Shown here in pieces: positions 25,289 through 33,609 of a DNA stretch of 64,000 nt. The position numbers and the translations under genes are program-made. The stretch is from Anaerolentibacter hominis (GTDB lineage: Bacteria > Bacillota > Clostridia > Lachnospirales > Lachnospiraceae): NCBI RefSeq assembly GCF_032380675.1, contig NZ_JAWDIX010000001.1:1364001-1428000 (forward strand). The letters run 5' to 3'. The notes under the pieces are model-generated. The model was not told where the DNA came from and searched no databases. It was given only the letters and a program-made list of their open reading frames with translations. How positions within the stretch are numbered: the first letter of the stretch is position 1; every line of letters starts with the position of its first letter.

Positions 25289-27202
25289 ATGAAACAGGAC
25301 TTTTTACCGATTAGCAGAGAAGATATGGATCAGAGAGGCTGGGATGCCTGTGACTTTGTTTATATTACAGGAGATGCCTATGTGGATCATCCTTCCTTTG
25401 GACCGGCTATTATCAGCCGTGTACTGGAATCCCACGGTTACCGTGTGGGGATCATTGCCCAGCCCGACTGGAAGAGGGAAGAGAGTATTCAGATCCTTGG
25501 CAGGCCGAGGCTGGGTTTTCTGGTTTCCGGCGGTAATATGGATACAATGGTCAACCACTATACTGTGGCGAAAAAGCACCGGAGCAAAGACGCCTATACC
25601 CCGGGCGGTGAGATGGGAAAACGGCCTGACCGGGCGGTGATCGTGTACAGCAATCTGATCCGTAAAGTTTATAAAGGGGTGCCGGTTATTATCGGAGGCA
25701 TCGAAGCGAGTCTTAGAAGAATGGCCCACTATGATTACTGGTCGGATAAAGTGCGCCGGTCGATTCTGCTGGATTCCCAGGCAGATCTGCTCTCCTATGG
25801 GATGGGCGAGCATACGATACTGGAAATAGCGGAGGCCCTGGAGGGCGGTATAAAGGCGGATCAGCTGACCTATATCAGGGGAACGGTGTGCCGGGTCAAA
25901 AACCTCGAGGGGCTCTACGATTATATCAGTCTGCCCTCCTATGAAGAGATTACGGCAGACAAAAAGACGTTTGCCAGAAGCTTTGCCATACAGTACCGGA
26001 ATACGGACCCTTATGTGGGAAAGATTCTGGTGGAGCCTTATGAGGCAAGGTCGGAGTATATTGTGCAGAACCCTGCCGCCTATCCGCTCAGCACACAGGA
26101 GATGGATGACATATATGATCTGCCCTATATGCGTACCTATCACCCTTCCTATGAGAAGGACGGGGGAATTCCGGCAGTCTCTGAACTGAAATTTAGTCTG
26201 ACCAGCAACCGGGGATGCTTTGGAGCATGCAGCTTCTGTGCGCTGACCTTTCATCAGGGCCGTATTGTCCAGGTAAGAAGCCACGAATCTATTTTAAAAG
26301 AGGCTGAATGGATGACAAAACAGCCGGATTTCAAAGGCTATATCCACGATGTGGGGGGACCTACCGCAAATTTCAGGTTTCCATCCTGTGAGAAGCAGCT
26401 GAATAAGGGAACCTGTCCCGGCAGACAGTGTCTTTATCCGGAACCCTGCAAGAACCTTCATGTGGATCATTCGGATTATCTGAGACTGCTGGAGGAGATA
26501 AGACACCTTCCCGGAGTAAAGAAAGTGTTTATCCGTTCGGGAATCCGGTTCGACTACCTGATGTGCGACAAAAGCACGGATTTTATAAAGAAGCTGTTTG
26601 AGAACCATGTGAGCGGTCAGCTTCGGGTGGCGCCGGAGCATATCAACAATAAGGTCCTGTCCCTGATGGGCAAGCCAAGGCATGAAGTATATGAGAGTTT
26701 TGTAAAAACATATAAAGAAGTAAATGAACGGACCGGCAAAGAACAGTATGTGGTGCCTTATCTGATTTCTTCCCATCCTGGGTCCACGCTGAAGGAAGCG
26801 GTGGAGCTGGCGGAGTATGTGAGGGATATGGGCTATATGCCGGAGCAGGTGCAGGATTTCTATCCGACGCCTTCTACCATCTCAACCTGTATGTATTATA
26901 CCGGCTATGATCCCAGGACAATGGAACCGGTCTATGTTCCCGACAATCCAAGAGAAAAAGCCATGCAGAGAGCTTTGATTCAGTATCGGAAGCCGGAGAA
27001 TTATGAGCTGGTAAAGGCGGCGCTGTTAAAAAGCGGGAGAAGCGACCTGATCGGTTTCGGCCCCAAATGCCTGATCCGGCCCAGGAAGCAGAAGAGTGCA
27101 GAGCCGGCAGCCGGACAGAAGGGGGCACGCCCGGACAAAAAGGATGTTCCGCGAAAAAAGAAGACAGCAATACGGAATGTGCACAAGAAAAAGAACCGGT
27201 AG
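25289..27202 (+). CDS. YgiQ-family radical SAM protein
   Basis: The 637-residue protein has an N-terminal UPF0313 domain (ACDFVYITGDAYVDHPSFG, GGIEASLRRMAHYDYWSD) and a radical SAM domain with the cluster motif GCFGACSFCAL (C-x3-C-x2-C) at about residues 310-320. A further Cys cluster (CPGRQCLYPEPC) lies near 380-391. The C-terminus is a basic Lys/Arg tail. The reaction of this widespread family is not established to my knowledge. The start is ATG 25289. It is cytoplasmic and needs anaerobic iron-sulfur cofactors. Confidence 0.9.
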   Translation: MKQDFLPISREDMDQRGWDACDFVYITGDAYVDHPSFGPAIISRVLESHGYRVGIIAQPDWKREESIQILGRPRLGFLVSGGNMDTMVNHYTVAKKHRSKDAYTPGGEMGKRPDRAVIVYSNLIRKVYKGVPVIIGGIEASLRRMAHYDYWSDKVRRSILLDSQADLLSYGMGEHTILEIAEALEGGIKADQLTYIRGTVCRVKNLEGLYDYISLPSYEEITADKKTFARSFAIQYRNTDPYVGKILVEPYEARSEYIVQNPAAYPLSTQEMDDIYDLPYMRTYHPSYEKDGGIPAVSELKFSLTSNRGCFGACSFCALTFHQGRIVQVRSHESILKEAEWMTKQPDFKGYIHDVGGPTANFRFPSCEKQLNKGTCPGRQCLYPEPCKNLHVDHSDYLRLLEEIRHLPGVKKVFIRSGIRFDYLMCDKSTDFIKKLFENHVSGQLRVAPEHINNKVLSLMGKPRHEVYESFVKTYKEVNERTGKEQYVVPYLISSHPGSTLKEAVELAEYVRDMGYMPEQVQDFYPTPSTISTCMYYTGYDPRTMEPVYVPDNPREKAMQRALIQYRKPENYELVKAALLKSGRSDLIGFGPKCLIRPRKQKSAEPAAGQKGARPDKKDVPRKKKTAIRNVHKKKNR

Positions 27203-27250
27203 CAGAATATTGCGCACAAGATATGCAAAACAGGACAGGAGGGTATTAGA

Positions 27251-27829
27251 TTGAAGAATCATTCAGTTCAAAAAGGAGAATTTCAGTATCTGAAACAGGT
27301 AAAACGCAGAAAATGGCTCTTGATGATTGTATTACTGGCTGCCGCACTGACGGTATTTATCGCAGGATATTATATCTCCGGCCAGGATAAGGCTAACATA
27401 TGGACGATATTTGCCGTATTGATGATGCTGCCGGCAGCAAAACAAATCGTGTCTGTCATTGTTACCTTTCCGTACCACTCACCGGAAAAGGCAGAGTATG
27501 ACAGGCTGAAACAGACCGCGGGCGATTCCTGCACTGTCCTCTCGGATATGCTGATCTCCTCCCGGGAAAAGATGATGTACATGGATTTTATGGTACTGGG
27601 CGGAAAGGAAATCGTCTGTTATACGGATAATAAGAAAAATCAGGAGAAAGATATCTTTAACTATCTGGTGACCTGCATGAAGGAAAGAAGACTCAATTAC
27701 AGAGTCAAGGTCATGACAGATTTTGATAAATTCTTAAGCTATGTAAAGGGAATTGACACTGAGGATCGGAATGAACCGGGAGAAGAGAAGGAAGCACTGG
27801 ATTTTATAGAGTCTTTGATTTACCGGTAG
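27251..27829 (+). CDS. Conserved hypothetical membrane protein
   Basis: I do not recognise a named family. The 192-residue product has a short basic N-terminus, two adjacent membrane segments at about 23-45 (LLMIVLLAAALTVFIAGYYI) and 52-72, then a soluble domain of about 110 residues without cysteines of note except two. It likely faces the cytoplasm at both ends. The start is TTG 27251, with AGGAGG ten bases upstream. It lies between ygiQ and an RluA-type gene and may be co-transcribed with them. Confidence 0.75.
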   Translation: MKNHSVQKGEFQYLKQVKRRKWLLMIVLLAAALTVFIAGYYISGQDKANIWTIFAVLMMLPAAKQIVSVIVTFPYHSPEKAEYDRLKQTAGDSCTVLSDMLISSREKMMYMDFMVLGGKEIVCYTDNKKNQEKDIFNYLVTCMKERRLNYRVKVMTDFDKFLSYVKGIDTEDRNEPGEEKEALDFIESLIYR

Positions 27830-27845
27830 GAAAGGAACCTGGACG

Positions 27846-28847
27846 TTGAGAGAATTAATGATAGGCCGGAATGAAGAGGGCCAGAGGCTGGATAAATATC
27901 TTTCCAAATATATGGACGGGGCGCCGAAGAGTTTCTTTTATAAGATGCTGCGCAAAAAGAATATTACACTGAACGGGAAAAAGGCAGAGGGCAAGGAAAT
28001 CCTGAAAAACGGAGATATTGTCAAGCTGTTTCTGGCGGAGGATACCATAGGTTCCTTCCAGAAAAAAAGCAGAGCAGCAACCTATCCGGTAACGGAACTC
28101 TCCATTCTATATGAGAATGACCAGATTGCCTTTCTGAATAAGCCTGCCGGTATGCTGTCCCAAAAAAGCAAGCCGGAGGATCTATCTTTAAATGAATATT
28201 TTATCGGATATCTGCTGTCGGACGGCCAGCTGGCGCCGGAGGATCTGACTACGTTCCGGCCTTCCATCTGCAACCGGCTGGACCGGAATACCAGCGGGGT
28301 GGTAGCCGCGGGTAAATCACTGGCCGGACTCCAGTCTATGGCAGAACTTCTCCGGTCACGGAAGATCGACAAGTATTATTACGCGATTGTAGGAGGAAAG
28401 ATGGAACAAAGCGGCATCAAGGATGCCTGGATTTTAAAGGATGAGTCAAATAATCAGGTGCTGGTTTTAAACCAGGAGCAGGAGGGAGCGCAGCGTATCC
28501 GTACCGGATATCGGCCGATTTGTTCCGATGGCAGGTTTACCTTTCTGGAGATTCAGCTGATAACAGGAAAAACCCATCAAATCCGGGCACATCTGGCCTC
28601 GATGGGACATCCGGTCGCCGGAGATTTTAAATATGGAGATACCATGGTAAACCGATTCTTCCGGGATCGCTTTCATGTGAGAAATCAGCTGCTGCATGCC
28701 CAGAGAATGGAATTCGGAGAACTGACAGGGCCTCTCGCAGAACTTTCCGGCAGGACGATAGCCGCCCCGGCCCCTCCGGTTTTTGCCCGGGCGGTGAAGG
28801 CATTATTCGGTACAGAGATTGAAACATATGAGGAAAGCGGGAAATAG
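27846..28847 (+). CDS. RluA-family pseudouridine synthase
   Basis: The 333-residue protein carries an N-terminal S4-like domain (GQRLDKYLSKYM), the catalytic RPSICNRLDRNTSGVV at about 137-152 with the nucleophilic Asp in RLDRNTSG, and TGKTHQIRAHLASMGHPVAGD typical of RluA/RluC/RluD enzymes. It modifies uridines in rRNA or tRNA; the target is not readable. The start is TTG 27846 after AAAGGAACC. It ends two bases before recU. Confidence 0.9.
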   Translation: MRELMIGRNEEGQRLDKYLSKYMDGAPKSFFYKMLRKKNITLNGKKAEGKEILKNGDIVKLFLAEDTIGSFQKKSRAATYPVTELSILYENDQIAFLNKPAGMLSQKSKPEDLSLNEYFIGYLLSDGQLAPEDLTTFRPSICNRLDRNTSGVVAAGKSLAGLQSMAELLRSRKIDKYYYAIVGGKMEQSGIKDAWILKDESNNQVLVLNQEQEGAQRIRTGYRPICSDGRFTFLEIQLITGKTHQIRAHLASMGHPVAGDFKYGDTMVNRFFRDRFHVRNQLLHAQRMEFGELTGPLAELSGRTIAAPAPPVFARAVKALFGTEIETYEESGK

Positions 28848-28849
28848 AT

Positions 28850-29383
28850 ATGGCTTGGAAAACAAGGGGACTGAGAGGTTCCACGCTGGAGGAACTGGTT
28901 AATTTCACGAATGAAAAGTACAGGGCCAACAAACTGGCGTTGATTCAGAAGATACCCACACCGATCAAACCGATCAACATTGATAAGGATCACAGGCATA
29001 TTACGCTGGCTTACTTTGAACAGAAAAGTACGGTGGATTACATAGGGGTTGTGCAGGGCATTCCGGTCTGTTTCGATGCAAAAGAATGTACAGCGGACAG
29101 CTTCCGGCTGCAGAACGTACATACTCACCAGATGGACTTTATGGAGCAGTTTGAACGGCAGGGCGGAGTCTCCTTCCTGTTGATTTATTATACCAATAAA
29201 GATATCTTTTACTATCTCACCTTCCGGAAATTGAAGGAATTCTGGGACCGCGCCCAGGAGGGAGGCCGCAAAAGTTTTCAGTTTACGGAGCTGGACCCCT
29301 ATTTTCAGATTTCTTCCCATGACGGAGTCTTTGTTCATTATCTGGAGATGATCAATAAAGACCTGGGGGAGAGGGAGGAATGA
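28850..29383 (+). CDS. recU: Holliday junction resolvase RecU
   Basis: RecU cleaves four-way junctions in recombination and repair in low-GC Gram-positives. The 177-residue protein shows RGLRGSTLEELVNFTNEKY, the catalytic region YFEQKSTVDYIGVVQG with its acidic and Lys residues, CFDAKEC and HQMDFMEQFERQGGVSFLL. The start is ATG 28850 with a purine-rich site in the end of the previous gene. In other Firmicutes recU sits beside ponA; that is not so here. Confidence 0.9.
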   Translation: MAWKTRGLRGSTLEELVNFTNEKYRANKLALIQKIPTPIKPINIDKDHRHITLAYFEQKSTVDYIGVVQGIPVCFDAKECTADSFRLQNVHTHQMDFMEQFERQGGVSFLLIYYTNKDIFYYLTFRKLKEFWDRAQEGGRKSFQFTELDPYFQISSHDGVFVHYLEMINKDLGEREE

Positions 29384-29595
29384 GGAAGGGCAATGAAGAG
29401 TGAAGAATGAAGAAGGAAGAAGGGCAAGGAAGAAGGAATAGTGAATAGTGAGGAATGAAGAACGACGAAGAAGAAGGAAGAGGGAAGAGGGAAGAAGGGA
29501 TAACGGGGTAAGAGTGAGTTAAATAACAGGGTTAGGTCCTTTTGTTGCTGTGTTCTTCGTTATTCCTTATTCATTTTTCATTACGTTCTCTTTGG
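29384..29595. repeat. Purine-rich low-complexity tract with an inverted pyrimidine counterpart
   Basis: From 29384 to about 29517 the plus strand is nearly all A and G, built from variants of AATGAAGA and GAAGAAGG. From about 29555 to 29585 the complementary character appears (TTCTTCGTTATTCCTTATTC, then TTTTTCATTAC), so the two parts could pair imperfectly. No open gene with a ribosome binding site is present. The tract separates recU from the histidine promoter. Confidence 0.6.
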
Positions 29596-29624
29596 TTGAC
29601 ATCTTTGTGCTTTTTGTATATAAT
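29596..29624 (+). promoter_or_regulatory. Consensus sigma-A promoter of the histidine operon
   Basis: TTGACA (29596-29601) and TATAAT (29619-29624) are both perfect and 17 bases apart. Transcription would start near 29631. The leader of about 68 nt is too short for a T-box and shows no terminator, so this looks like a strong promoter without attenuation. Confidence 0.88.
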
Positions 29625-29698
29625 ATTTTAAGTTTTATGTGCTAGCAAGATATTACTGTGAAGATTTAGCGAGTTAAAGCAACGGAAGGTATGAGAAT

Positions 29699-30991
29699 AT
29701 GGGACAGTTTAGGATGGAGCAGGAGCTTTTGCATATCCCGGAGGGTGTCCGGGATATTTATGATACGGAATGTGCAAGGAAGAGGATGATTCAGGAACGG
29801 ATGCACGGTGTTATGGAGTTGTATGGTTTTAAGGATATCCAAACGCCGATGTTTGAGTTTTTTAATGTGTTCAACAGGGAGAGAGGTACTGTTTCTTCCA
29901 AGAATATGTTTAAGTTTATAGACCGGGATGGAAGCACTCTGGTGCTGCGGCCGGATATTACCCCTCCCATTGCGCGCTGCGTGGCGAAATATTACGCGGA
30001 GGAAGAGTTCCCGATCCGTCTCTGTTATATTGGTGATACCTTTGTTAATACGGACAGCTATCAGGGAAAACTCAGGGAGACGACCCAGCTGGGTGTCGAG
30101 CTGATTAATGATTCTTCCGTGGACGCGGATGCGGAGATGATTGCACTGGTGATCGACAGTCTGCTCCAGGCGGGCTTATCGGAGTTTCAGGTGGAGATCG
30201 GCCATGCGGATTATTTTAACGGCCTTGTGGAGGAAGCGGGCTTAAATCAGGAGGAAGCAGAGGAACTGCGTTCTCTGATTGAGCGAAAGAATATTTTCGG
30301 CGTGGAGGAAATGGTTGGCCGAAAAGAGATTTCCGATGATTTGAAGGAATTGTTCCGAAGGCTCCCGGAGATGTTCGGCAATATGGAATCTCTGACGGAA
30401 ATTAAGAGTAAAACCCAGAACGAGAGAGCCAGAAAGGCGATTGAACGCCTGGAAAAGCTCTATGATATTCTGGCGTCCTATGGATTTCAGAGTTATATTA
30501 CGGTGGATCTTGGGATGTTAAGCAAATACAATTACTATACCGGCATCATATTCCGGGCCTATACTTACGGGACAGGCGATGCGATTGTAACAGGAGGACG
30601 CTACGATAATCTGCTGGAGCAGTTTGGCAAGCAGGCGCCTTCCATTGGATTTGCGGTGGTGATTGATCAGCTGATGGCGGCTCTTTCCAGACAGAAGGCA
30701 GGACTGCCGCCGGAAGAACCTATGACTATGATTCTATATCGCAGCCAGGACCGGAAAATCGCGATTGACTTGGGAAATCAGTTCCGGGCCCAGGGAATCA
30801 AGATTGAACTGGTGAGGATGAGCAGGGAGAGAAGCCTTAAAGAGTATATGGAATATGCGGCAAGGACAGGGGCCGGCGGTATCTTGTTTCTGGAGGATTC
30901 TGATACGATACAGGTGATTGATCTTGCAACCGGTGAAGCGAATGTGGCGAAGATCAGCGAAATACTGAAATTACAGGAGGACGCAACATGA
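29699..30991 (+). CDS. hisZ: ATP phosphoribosyltransferase regulatory subunit HisZ
   Basis: HisZ is a HisRS-like protein without aminoacylation activity that binds short-form HisG and confers histidine feedback inhibition. The 430-residue protein shows HIPEGVRDIYDTECARK, LRPDITPPIARCVA and GGRYDNLLEQFG, as in class II synthetases, and lacks a typical anticodon-binding finish for charging. Presence of a short HisG immediately downstream confirms HisZ rather than HisS. The start is ATG 29699 after GGAAGG. It overlaps hisG by four bases (ATGA). Confidence 0.93.
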   Translation: MGQFRMEQELLHIPEGVRDIYDTECARKRMIQERMHGVMELYGFKDIQTPMFEFFNVFNRERGTVSSKNMFKFIDRDGSTLVLRPDITPPIARCVAKYYAEEEFPIRLCYIGDTFVNTDSYQGKLRETTQLGVELINDSSVDADAEMIALVIDSLLQAGLSEFQVEIGHADYFNGLVEEAGLNQEEAEELRSLIERKNIFGVEEMVGRKEISDDLKELFRRLPEMFGNMESLTEIKSKTQNERARKAIERLEKLYDILASYGFQSYITVDLGMLSKYNYYTGIIFRAYTYGTGDAIVTGGRYDNLLEQFGKQAPSIGFAVVIDQLMAALSRQKAGLPPEEPMTMILYRSQDRKIAIDLGNQFRAQGIKIELVRMSRERSLKEYMEYAARTGAGGILFLEDSDTIQVIDLATGEANVAKISEILKLQEDAT

Positions 30992-31644
30992 GATATCTGA
31001 CATTTGCGCTGGCCAAAGGCCGGCTGGCCAGAAGGGCCATGGAAATCCTGGAAGAGATTGGCATTACCTGTGAGGAAATGAAGGACAAAGATTCCAGGAA
31101 GCTTATTTTTGTCAATGAAAAGCTGAAACTGAAATTTTTCCTGTCCAAGGCCAGCGATGTGCCCACCTATGTAGAGTATGGGGCTGCCGATATTGGAATT
31201 GTGGGCAAGGATACGATCCTGGAAGAAGGGCGCAAGCTGTATGAAGTGATTGATCTTGGCATCGGCAGATGCAGGATGTGTGTCTGCGGGCCGGAGGAAG
31301 CGGCGGAGCTGCTGCGACATGGAGAATTGATCCGGGTGGCGACCAAGTATCCGGCGATCGCCAAGGACTATTTTTATAATAAGAAGCATCAGACGGTAGA
31401 GATCATTAAATTAAACGGTTCTGTGGAACTGGCGCCGATCGTTGGCCTTTCCGAGGTGATCGTGGATATTGTGGAGACAGGCACTACGCTGAAAGAGAAC
31501 GGGCTTAATGTCCTGGAGGACATCTGTGAGCTCTCCGCCCGCGTGGTAGTCAACGAAGTAAGTATGAAAATGGAACACGAGAGAATTTCTGAACTGATCA
31601 GCCGGCTGCGGTCTTATCTAGCCGGGAGTCAGATTACGAATTGA
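30988..31644 (+). CDS. hisG: ATP phosphoribosyltransferase, short form
   Basis: HisG condenses ATP with PRPP in the first step of histidine synthesis. The 218-residue length is the short form lacking the C-terminal regulatory domain and therefore depends on HisZ. Motifs include LTFALAKGRLARRAMEIL at the start and the PRPP-binding EVIVDIVETGTTLKENGL. The start is ATG 30988 with GGAGG upstream inside hisZ. Confidence 0.95.
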   Translation: MRYLTFALAKGRLARRAMEILEEIGITCEEMKDKDSRKLIFVNEKLKLKFFLSKASDVPTYVEYGAADIGIVGKDTILEEGRKLYEVIDLGIGRCRMCVCGPEEAAELLRHGELIRVATKYPAIAKDYFYNKKHQTVEIIKLNGSVELAPIVGLSEVIVDIVETGTTLKENGLNVLEDICELSARVVVNEVSMKMEHERISELISRLRSYLAGSQITN

Positions 31645-31669
31645 CATATAACAGGAGAAAGGATAGTGT

Positions 31670-32998
31670 ATGTGCCTGCAGCATATACCGGTGGCTGATA
31701 TGAGAATTGTAGAACTGACAGAGGAAACAAGAACAAATCTGCTGAACGACCTGTTAAAGAGAAGTCCTAGTAATTATGAAGGATATACAGAACGGGTGAA
31801 TGCAATCCTGGAGCAGGTGCGGCGTAAGGGTGATCAGGCTGTCTTCGGTTACACGAAACAGTTTGATAAAGCGGACATTACTGCCGGGAACGTATTGGTT
31901 TCTGAGGAGGAAATAGAAGAGGCTTACAGCCAGGTGAATCCGGAGCTTCTGGATGTGATCCGCAAAGCCCTGGTCAATATCCGGAGCTATCATGAAAAAC
32001 AGAAAAAATGCAGCTGGTTTGACAGCACCGGCAAAGGAACCATACTGGGACAGAAAATAACGCCGTTAGCCTCGGTGGGAGTGTATGTTCCGGGCGGAAA
32101 AGCGGCATATCCTTCTTCTGTGCTGATGAATGTGGTTCCGGCCCAGGTGGCGGGCGTGGAAAATATTATTATGACGACGCCTCCCGACCGGGAGGGAAAG
32201 ATTACACCGGCTACGCTGGTAGCGGCAAAAGAAGCGGGAGTTACCCATATTTACAAGGTGGGAGGCGCCCAGGCAATCGGAGCGCTGGCGTTTGGAACGG
32301 AAAGTATTCCTAAGGTTGACAAAATTGTGGGACCGGGGAATATTTATGTGGCGCTGGCTAAAAAGGCAGTGTATGGACACGTGAGTATAGACTCGATCGC
32401 GGGACCCAGCGAGATTTTGGTGCTGGCGGATCAGACCGCCAACCCCAGATATGTGGCTGCGGACCTCCTGTCCCAGGCGGAGCATGATGAGCTGGCATCT
32501 GCTATTTTAGTCACGACCAGCAGGCAGCTGGCAGAAGAGGTGTCCGCGCAGGTGGATGTATTTGTCTCCCAGCTCTCCAGAAAGGAAATATTAGAGAAAT
32601 CACTGGAGAACTACGGCTATATTCTGATCGCTGAGAATGTGGAAGAAGCCATTGAGACAGCAAACGAAATCGCATCGGAACACCTGGAAATTATGATGGA
32701 AAATCCCTTTGAGGTGATGACGAAAATAAAGAATGCAGGTGCTATTTTTATCGGAGAGTACAGCAGCGAGCCGCTGGGAGACTATTTCGCCGGCCCGAAT
32801 CATGTGCTTCCCACCAATGGGACCGCTAAATTTTTCTCTCCGCTCAGTGTGGATGACTATGTAAAGAAATCCAGCATCATTTCCTATTCCAGGGAGGCGC
32901 TTAAGGAGATCCATGAGGATATTATCCGGTTTGCCAACGCAGAGCATCTCACCGCTCATGCCAATTCCATAGCAGTGCGTTTTGAAGAGAAGGAGTGA
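31670..32998 (+). CDS. hisD: Histidinol dehydrogenase
   Basis: HisD oxidises L-histidinol to histidine in the last two steps with NAD and zinc. The 442-residue protein contains YVPGGKAAYPSSVLMNVVPA, KVGGAQAIGALAFGTESIPK, VGPGNIYVALAKK, the zinc-ligand region DLLSQAEHDELASA, and GPNHVLPTNGTAKFFSPLSV. The start is ATG 31670 after AGGAG and AAAGGA; ATG 31700 is a less supported alternative. The last codons contain the ribosome binding site of hisB. Confidence 0.95.
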   Translation: MCLQHIPVADMRIVELTEETRTNLLNDLLKRSPSNYEGYTERVNAILEQVRRKGDQAVFGYTKQFDKADITAGNVLVSEEEIEEAYSQVNPELLDVIRKALVNIRSYHEKQKKCSWFDSTGKGTILGQKITPLASVGVYVPGGKAAYPSSVLMNVVPAQVAGVENIIMTTPPDREGKITPATLVAAKEAGVTHIYKVGGAQAIGALAFGTESIPKVDKIVGPGNIYVALAKKAVYGHVSIDSIAGPSEILVLADQTANPRYVAADLLSQAEHDELASAILVTTSRQLAEEVSAQVDVFVSQLSRKEILEKSLENYGYILIAENVEEAIETANEIASEHLEIMMENPFEVMTKIKNAGAIFIGEYSSEPLGDYFAGPNHVLPTNGTAKFFSPLSVDDYVKKSSIISYSREALKEIHEDIIRFANAEHLTAHANSIAVRFEEKE

Positions 32999-33003
32999 TG
33001 AGA

Positions 33004-33594
33004 ATGGAAAAGCGAACAGCCGCCGTAGAGCGAAAGACGAAAGAGACCGAGATCAGCATGACCTTTTCCCTGGATGGAGAAGGTAAAACCAGTATACAAA
33101 CCGGAGTCGGCTTTTTTGATCATATGCTGAACAGTTTTGCACGTCACGGCTTCTTTGACCTGGACTTAAAGGTGAAGGGTGATCTGTATGTGGACGGACA
33201 CCACACCGTTGAAGATGCGGGGATTGTACTGGGGCAGGCGATCAAAGAGGCTCTGGGGGATAAGGCGGGAATCCGCAGGTTTGGTTCTTTTCTGATTCCC
33301 ATGGACGAGGCGCTGGTGCTTTGTGCAGTGGACCTGTCCGGACGCCCTTATTATGCCAGTGACGCAGAGTTTACCTGTGACCGTGTGGGATATATGGATA
33401 CGGAACTGGTGAAGGAGTTCTTTTATTCCATTACATATGCGTGCGGCATGAATTTACATTTTAAGGTACTTTCCGGCACAAACAATCATCATATTATAGA
33501 AGCTATGTTTAAGGCATTTGGAAAAGCGCTGGACGAGGCAGTCAGCTTTGACCCCAGAATCCAGGGCGTTTTATCGACGAAAGGGTCGTTATAG
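33004..33594 (+). CDS. hisB: Imidazoleglycerol-phosphate dehydratase
   Basis: HisB dehydrates imidazole glycerol phosphate, using manganese bound by two histidine-rich motifs. The 196-residue monofunctional protein has GVGFFDHMLNSFARHG, DGHHTVEDAGIVLG and NNHHIIEAMFKAFG. ATG 33004 is preferred, nine bases after AAGGAG; GTG 32995 and ATG 32998 are closer to that site. Its substrate would come from HisH and HisF, which are not in this window. Confidence 0.95.
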   Translation: MEKRTAAVERKTKETEISMTFSLDGEGKTSIQTGVGFFDHMLNSFARHGFFDLDLKVKGDLYVDGHHTVEDAGIVLGQAIKEALGDKAGIRRFGSFLIPMDEALVLCAVDLSGRPYYASDAEFTCDRVGYMDTELVKEFFYSITYACGMNLHFKVLSGTNNHHIIEAMFKAFGKALDEAVSFDPRIQGVLSTKGSL

Positions 33595-33609
33595 AAAGGA
33601 ATGAGCACA

